Shown here piece after piece: positions 59,888 through 64,000 of a stretch of 64,000 nt of DNA. The stretch is from positions 62,001-126,000 of the forward strand of contig NZ_LYPL01000013.1 in assembly GCF_001662075.1 (NCBI RefSeq), written 5' to 3'. The position numbers and the translations under genes are program-made. Position 1 is the first letter of the stretch. Every line of letters starts with the position of its first letter. The notes under the pieces are model-generated. The model was not told the origin of the DNA and searched no databases. It saw nothing but the letters and a program-made list of their open reading frames with translations. Origin of the DNA: Rhizobium bangladeshense (GTDB taxonomy: Bacteria > Pseudomonadota > Alphaproteobacteria > Rhizobiales > Rhizobiaceae).

Positions 59888-59929
59888 GCTATAGCCCGAC
59901 GCGACAGGAGGGGATTTGATTTAGGTCAA
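59888..59929 (-). promoter_or_regulatory. FixK/FNR-type promoter for the cyd operon
   Basis: TTGATTTAGGTCAA (59916-59929) matches the anaerobox TTGA(T/C)-N4-(A/G)TCAA. A minus-strand -10 box TATAGC lies at 59888-59893. The 22-base gap between them puts the box centre at -41.5 from a start at about 59881, the exact class II position for FNR/FixK activators. Confidence 0.7.
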
Positions 59930-59958
59930 GTCCGCCGCACTTTGCCGCGATGACGCAG

Positions 59959-59992
59959 GAACGCCCGGTTATGCCGCGCAAACCGGGCGTTC
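59959..59992. terminator. terminator hairpin downstream of hupE
   Basis: GAACGCCCGGTT (59959-59970) and AACCGGGCGTTC (59981-59992) form a perfect 12-bp stem with a 10-base loop. It lies 60 bases past the hupE-like stop and insulates the cyd promoter from read-through. Confidence 0.65.
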
Positions 59993-60052
59993 TCGTTGGA
60001 CCATGATGTTTTGGACGCGTTTGCCGCCGGGGCGGCTGCAATGCCGTCAGGC

Positions 60053-60652
60053 TCAGATCAAGCCGGATAGGATGCCGACGCCCGCGATGGTGGCAATACC
60101 GCCGGCCGCGCGAGTTACGAAGACGCCCTGCCGCTCGCCGGCCCGGCCGATGACGTAACCAAGGGAGAGGCCGGCGACGTGAAGCAGTCCCGTGGCAATC
60201 ATGAACCCAGCGGCATAGGCAGCGCCGGCCGCATCTTCCGGCATTTCGGCGCCATGCGCATGGCCATGAAAGATGGCGAAGAATCCGACCATGCCGAGCG
60301 CTGCGGCGAGCGGCGCCCTGACATTGAGGGCAACGACGGCCCCGAGAACGATGACGGAAAGCGCGATGCCGGCTTCAACAAAGGGAACATTGACGCCGGT
60401 AACGCCGAGAGCGCCGCCAATCGCCATCACCATGACGAAGGCTGCCGGCAGGAGCCAGAGAGCACGGCCGCCAAGCTGGAAAGCCAAAACGCCGACCATC
60501 ACCATGGCGAGGACATGATCGAGTCCGGAAAGCGGATGAGCAAAGCCATGGCTGAAGCCGGCGGCTTCGCCAACGGCAGGATGGGCGGAAGCGACTGCCG
60601 GGAGCGCTACAGCAGCCAAGGCAAGCAGGCCGCTCTTCAGTGCTGGTTTCAT
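60053..60652 (-). CDS. HupE/UreJ family membrane protein
   Basis: A 199-residue protein with a signal peptide (MKPALKSGLLALAAVALPAVASA) and about six spans. The family motif HPLSGLDHVLAMVMVG and the later IFHGHAHGAEMP supply metal-binding histidines. HupE/UreJ proteins take up nickel or cobalt for urease and hydrogenase. No such enzyme gene is in this window, but cobalt supply could serve the B12-dependent mutase elsewhere on the replicon. ATG 60652 follows GAGGGAA. Confidence 0.88.
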   Translation of the reverse strand: MKPALKSGLLALAAVALPAVASAHPAVGEAAGFSHGFAHPLSGLDHVLAMVMVGVLAFQLGGRALWLLPAAFVMVMAIGGALGVTGVNVPFVEAGIALSVIVLGAVVALNVRAPLAAALGMVGFFAIFHGHAHGAEMPEDAAGAAYAAGFMIATGLLHVAGLSLGYVIGRAGERQGVFVTRAAGGIATIAGVGILSGLI

Positions 60653-60962
60653 TGTCGATTCCCTCGCGTTCTGGAAAATCCTGTGGCTGCCCAAGACCAG
60701 GGCTGGCTCGCGCTCCTCAAGCTAATTCAAGGGATTCGCAGCGTCAACGGAAAAATCATTAAATAACAAGTCAATTCAACTGCTTATCTGATAGGCAAAT
60801 GCCGCTTTCCATTGCTTCTCGCCCCGCCGGCCGCTCAGGAGCGACGCCATTATACGGATCGCCGCTCTGTATTGCTCTTTGGCGAACTGGAAACAGCCGC
60901 AGGCAGGGGCTATTAACCCTTCAGCGAGAAGATGCAAGCCGCCCGCGATGGAGGACACACCC
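60653..60962. other. divergent intergenic region, 310 bases
   Basis: It lies between the hupE-like gene and the D-hydroxyacid dehydrogenase gene. An AT-rich segment at 60745-60795 should hold the hupE-side promoter. I looked for a cobalamin riboswitch, expected for some cobalt transporters, and saw no B12-box-like element. No gene is seen. Confidence 0.4.
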
Positions 60963-61994
60963 ATGACGAATGTCGAACGGCCGCTGGCGATCAGTGCGCC
61001 CGAACCGCGCACGCTCGATCTGATCTTCAGCGATCAGGCGCGCGCCGAATTGCATGCGAAATACGACGTGGTCGAAGCCGATCCGGAGAATATCGTCGGG
61101 CTTGGCGACGAGATCCTCGGCAGGGCGCGCTATATCATCGGCCAGCCGCCGCTTTCGGCCGAAACGCTCGCCAGAATGCCGGTCCTGCGCTCTATCCTCA
61201 ATGTCGAAAGCAATCTCCTGAACAACATGCCCTATGACGTGCTCTTCCAGCGCGGCATCCATGTCGTGACAACGGGCCAGGTCTTCGCCGAACCGGTCGC
61301 CGAAATCGGTCTCGGTTTCGCGCTGGCCTTGGCGCGCGGCATCGTCGATGCCGATATCGACTTTCGCCACGGCAGCGAACTCTGGGGCGGGGAGGGCAAT
61401 GCGAGTGCGCGGCTGATCGCCGGTTCCGAGATCGGCATTATCGGCTTCGGCGATCTCGGCAAGGCGCTGCGCCGCGTGCTGTCCGGCTTCAGGGCGCGCA
61501 TCAGGGTCTTCGATCCCTGGCTGCCCCGCTCGATCCTCGAGGAAAACGGCGTAGAGCCGGCAAGCCTAGAGGATGTTCTGACGAAGAGCGATTTCGTCTT
61601 CGTCGTTGCCGCCGTCACCAGTGAAAACAAGGGATTTCTCGGCGCCGAGGCCTTCGCCGGCATGCGCAGGGGTGCAGCCTTCATCCTGCTCAGCCGCGCC
61701 GATGTCGTCGATTTCGATGCGCTGATGGCGGCCGTCTCGTCAGGCCATATCGTCGCGGCCAGCGATGTCTACCCCGAGGAGCCGCTGCCGCCAGATCATC
61801 CAGTGCGCAGCCTGAAAGGCTTCATCCGCTCGGCGCATCGGGCCGGCGCCCTCGACAGCGCCTTCAAGAAGATGGGCGATATGGTGCTGGAAGATATGGA
61901 CCTGATGGACCGTGGCTTGCCGCCGATGCGCTGCAAGCGGGCGGAACGCGAGACGGTCTCCCGCATGCGCTCCAAACCGGTCGCGGTGAATTAA
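60963..61994 (+). CDS. D-isomer-specific 2-hydroxyacid dehydrogenase-like protein
   Basis: A 343-residue protein. The nucleotide-binding loop is EIGIIGFGDLGKALRR, and the conserved Arg, Glu and His positions appear in LLSRADVV, YPEEPLPPDHPV and RSAHRAGAL. It would reduce a 2-keto acid to the D-hydroxyacid with NAD(P)H. ATG 60963 has GGAGG eight bases upstream; earlier in-frame ATGs at 60948 and 60879 lack that. It ends convergently with the Tim44-like gene. Confidence 0.88.
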   Translation: MTNVERPLAISAPEPRTLDLIFSDQARAELHAKYDVVEADPENIVGLGDEILGRARYIIGQPPLSAETLARMPVLRSILNVESNLLNNMPYDVLFQRGIHVVTTGQVFAEPVAEIGLGFALALARGIVDADIDFRHGSELWGGEGNASARLIAGSEIGIIGFGDLGKALRRVLSGFRARIRVFDPWLPRSILEENGVEPASLEDVLTKSDFVFVVAAVTSENKGFLGAEAFAGMRRGAAFILLSRADVVDFDALMAAVSSGHIVAASDVYPEEPLPPDHPVRSLKGFIRSAHRAGALDSAFKKMGDMVLEDMDLMDRGLPPMRCKRAERETVSRMRSKPVAVN

Positions 61995-62003
61995 GCCAGG
62001 GTA

Positions 62004-62028
62004 AGCGCGCCACCTCAGGCGGCGCGCT
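62004..62028. terminator. hairpin between convergent genes
   Basis: AGCGCGCC (62004-62011) and GGCGCGCT (62021-62028) pair perfectly over a 9-base loop. It overlaps the end of the Tim44-like gene. Confidence 0.4.
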
Positions 62029-63004
62029 GCTCGGTGCCCTGGATCGCGGCGAGCTTCCAGTCAGCGCCCGATTTGCGCACGAAGGTCCATACCTCCGTGC
62101 TCTCGCTCGGGTGACGGTCGTCACCGGAAACGACACGGCCGCTTTCGCGTTCGACCATGGCGTCAATCGACGAGTAACGCATGGCGAGCGTCGCATATTC
62201 CTGGCCGTCTTCGCGCCAGGCCTCGGCAATATCGCCCTGCAGCAGCTTGACGTCGGAGACGCGGTTGCGCACGCCGTTGGTGGCGTTTTCGCCGAGTTCC
62301 TCGGCAAGATAGGACATGGCCTCGGGCGTCGTCAGCCGGCGCAGCGTGCCATAATCCTCAGCGCCGTAAGCGGTCTGAATGCTGGTCAGCAATTCCTCGA
62401 ACTGGTCGAGATCGGCCTGTGCCAGCCCGATCTCGTCGCTCGGGCGGTTGCCGCGCGACGATTGGCCGAAAGAAGCACCCGAACCGATCGCCGGGATCTG
62501 GAAGGACGAATTCTTGGCAGGGGACATATCATAGGAGCGGCTCTGGCCGCTCACCCCGTAGGAGGGCTGGCGGCGATTGGCGAAATAACGCATCGCCAGC
62601 ATGACGGCGCCGCCGATCAACGCGATCTGCAACAGCATGCCGAGGAAGCCGAAGGCGCCGCCGAAACCGTGGCCGAGCAGCATGCCGAGAAGGCCGCCGG
62701 CGATCAGGCCGCCGATCATCGACCGGCCGAAACCGCCGAAGAGGCCCGGGCGCTGGGCGCCGAAGGACTGTTGCGCGGCAGCGGGCGCCGTCGTCTGCGG
62801 GCGCGGCGTCATCGACCGTTCGATCGGCGCGGCCGGAGCAGGCGCAGTTTGAGTGACAGGCGGAGCCTGGAAAGTGCGCGTGCCGCGGCTTCCGAAACCG
62901 CCGCCGGCACGGCGCGCCTCGGCATCCCCGAGCGAAGCAAAAACAGTAGCGCTCGTCAGTACGGCAATCGCCGCGACCTTGGCAAAACGCGAAACGGCAC
63001 TCAT
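62015..63004 (-). CDS. Tim44-domain membrane protein
   Basis: A 329-residue protein with a signal peptide (MSAVSRFAKVAAIAVLTSATVFASLGDAEA), a long proline- and alanine-rich linker, one or two glycine-rich membrane segments (GGLIAGGLLGMLLGHGFGGAFGFLGMLLQIALIGGAVMLAM), and a C-terminal Tim44/TimA-like domain ending VWTFVRKSGADWKLAAIQGTEQ. AGGAGATC precedes ATG 63004. Bacterial relatives are unassigned and thought to act at the inner membrane. No operon partner is evident. Confidence 0.82.
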   Translation of the reverse strand: MSAVSRFAKVAAIAVLTSATVFASLGDAEARRAGGGFGSRGTRTFQAPPVTQTAPAPAAPIERSMTPRPQTTAPAAAQQSFGAQRPGLFGGFGRSMIGGLIAGGLLGMLLGHGFGGAFGFLGMLLQIALIGGAVMLAMRYFANRRQPSYGVSGQSRSYDMSPAKNSSFQIPAIGSGASFGQSSRGNRPSDEIGLAQADLDQFEELLTSIQTAYGAEDYGTLRRLTTPEAMSYLAEELGENATNGVRNRVSDVKLLQGDIAEAWREDGQEYATLAMRYSSIDAMVERESGRVVSGDDRHPSESTEVWTFVRKSGADWKLAAIQGTEQRAA

Positions 63005-63087
63005 TCCTGATCTCCTGTCATGCACATCACGGCATGTCGAGATGTCATATAGGTATTCTTTCCCGCGTGTGAAGTTCTTCGGCGCCA

Positions 63088-63546
63088 TTACTGGCAGACA
63101 TCGACCCAGCTGGCGCCGGTCAACTCCGCCAGCCGTCCTGTGGCGATGCGCACCGCCGAATTGGTCGAGCCGGCCGCCGGGACGACTTCGTCGAAGCGTT
63201 TCAGCGAAATATCGCAATAGATCGGCAGCGGCGAGGGCAGGCCGAAGGGGCAGACACCGCCAACCGGATGGCTGGTGACCGCCACGACTTCTTCGGCATC
63301 GAGCATGCGCCCCTTGGCCCCGAACGTGTCCTTGAACTTGCGATTGTCGAGGCGGGCCAACCCGCCGGCGACAACCAACATCATCTGCTCGCCGACGCGC
63401 AGGCAGATCGTCTTGGCGATCTGGGCGGGCTCGACACCATGGGCCTCGGCGGCAAGGGCAACCGTCGAGGAACTCTCGGCGGTTTCGATGATGTCGATAT
63501 CAGGGGCATGCGCACGGAGGAAGGCGCGGACGGATTCAAGGCTCAT
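63088..63546 (-). CDS. YbaK/EbsC family aminoacyl-tRNA deacylase
   Basis: A 152-residue YbaK-fold protein. The conserved lysine in AQIAKTICLRV, the NRKFKDTFG stretch and GGVCPFGLPSPLPIYCD identify the family, which removes mischarged amino acids from tRNA(Pro) or related tRNAs. It acts in the cytoplasm as a stand-alone editing factor. ATG 63546 is used. It lies next to the Tim44-like gene on the same strand, 83 bases away. Confidence 0.9.
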   Translation of the reverse strand: MSLESVRAFLRAHAPDIDIIETAESSSTVALAAEAHGVEPAQIAKTICLRVGEQMMLVVAGGLARLDNRKFKDTFGAKGRMLDAEEVVAVTSHPVGGVCPFGLPSPLPIYCDISLKRFDEVVPAAGSTNSAVRIATGRLAELTGASWVDVCQ

Positions 63547-63794
63547 GACGTGATGCTAGCCCAGCATAAGCGCAATTTGAAGCACAAAACATGCCCGCTG
63601 AAAACCGTCGCTTGCAAGTCTTTCGGACATCGTCATAATAATTTTGCACACGTGCTCAATTTTGTCATTCGGCCGTTACGTTGAGCCCATAGAGCGGGAC
63701 ATGTCACGTTTTCGTGGGGTTTCGGAACGGCCGTCAAGCGACAGTGCTGACCCGTCAAGAGGCTTCACACTGCTCTTCCAGGGAGACGAAGAAA

Positions 63795-64000
63795 ATGACC
63801 ATTTTGCCGACGTTGAAATCCCTTACGATCGCGGCCGCCATCCTGGCCTCGACCTCCGCCTTTGCGCTTGCCAAGGACGTTACGATCAGCGTCTGGGCCG
63901 GCGGCACCGGCCCGAACGACACCTATCGCCTCGACGCTATCGAGATCGCAGCCCAGCAGTTGCAGCGCGAAGCCGCGCTCAAGGGTGAAGACCTGAAGAT
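63795..64000 (+). CDS. ABC transporter binding protein, 5' part only
   Basis: Only the first 68 codons are in the window. The product starts with a signal peptide (MTILPTLKSLTIAAAILASTSAFALAK) and a mature domain beginning DVTISVWAGGTGPNDTYR, typical of an extracellular sugar-binding protein. GGGAGACGAAG precedes ATG 63795. The rest of the gene and any permease or ATPase genes lie outside the window. Confidence 0.75.
   Translation, partial: MTILPTLKSLTIAAAILASTSAFALAKDVTISVWAGGTGPNDTYRLDAIEIAAQQLQREAALKGEDLK

Noticed and set aside
60653..60962. Cobalamin riboswitch upstream of the HupE-like gene
   Set aside because: No B12-box-like conserved element is visible.
1..64000. CRISPR arrays, insertion sequences, prophage and tRNA genes
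   Set aside because: No regularly spaced repeats, transposase or integrase motifs, or tRNA-like T-arm sequences were recognised by eye. A tRNAscan or CRISPR search could still find something missed.

Overview
The window looks like part of a large secondary replicon (a repABC plasmid or chromid) of a Rhizobium of the R. leguminosarum / R. etli group. It carries a complete repA-repB-repC cassette with its antisense RNA and centromere-like repeats. Other signs are the high GC content with GC-ending codons, many ABC importers and sugar or polyol catabolic genes, a complete glpR-glpD-glpSTPQUV-glpK glycerol locus of the kind described on R. leguminosarum plasmids, and alphaproteobacterial small families (DUF992, DUF1328, DUF2934). 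No tRNA, rRNA, insertion sequence, phage gene or CRISPR array was seen.

Layout from left to right. (1) 1-4.7 kb: a plus-strand set with a DapA/NAL-type aldolase, a BNR-repeat sialidase-like protein, an iron-dependent alcohol dehydrogenase and a PdxA-type dehydrogenase, probably a sugar-acid catabolic pathway. (2) 4.8-14.9 kb: the minus-strand glycerol regulon: repressor, dehydrogenase, a two-ATPase ABC importer, periplasmic binding protein and kinase. (3) 15-25 kb: an EamA transporter with a divergent LysR regulator, small envelope proteins, an ABC-F ATPase, an aldose-1-epimerase-like protein, and gntR-uxuA for hexuronate breakdown. (4) 25-29.2 kb: a short surface-polysaccharide module (O-antigen ligase-like, 4,6-dehydratase-like, sugar transferase). 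(5) 29.4-33.2 kb: repC, antisense RNA, repB and repA, followed by an XRE regulator and an Fsr-type efflux pump. (6) 35.8-40.8 kb: metQNI methionine importer and methylmalonyl-CoA mutase bhbA. (7) 40.8-52.8 kb: a sugar-utilisation island with an FAH-family enzyme, two Gfo/Idh/MocA dehydrogenases, a glyoxalase-family protein, an AraC regulator, a complete carbohydrate ABC importer and an unusual Gfo/Idh/MocA-aldo/keto reductase fusion. (8) 52.8-60.7 kb: a cytochrome bd operon (regulator-cydD-cydC-cydA-cydB-cydX) and a HupE/UreJ protein. (9) 61-64 kb: a D-2-hydroxyacid dehydrogenase-like protein, a Tim44-domain protein, a YbaK editing protein and the start of another ABC binding protein.

How the parts work together: GlpV-GlpP-GlpQ-GlpS-GlpT bring in glycerol, GlpK phosphorylates it and GlpD oxidises it at the membrane, all under GlpR. 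The repABC cassette replicates and partitions the replicon. Low oxygen probably induces the cyd operon through a FixK/FNR-type box placed at exactly -41.5 from a predicted start, with a leading GbsR-like regulator that likely binds a perfect 26-bp palindrome.

The points most worth a second look are the cyd promoter architecture, the asymmetric ATP sites of the glycerol ABC importer, the Gfo/AKR fusion enzyme, the helically phased repeats in the glpD promoter, and the unassigned pathways at 0-4.7 kb and 40.8-52.8 kb. All calls come from reading the sequence; no database search was run.
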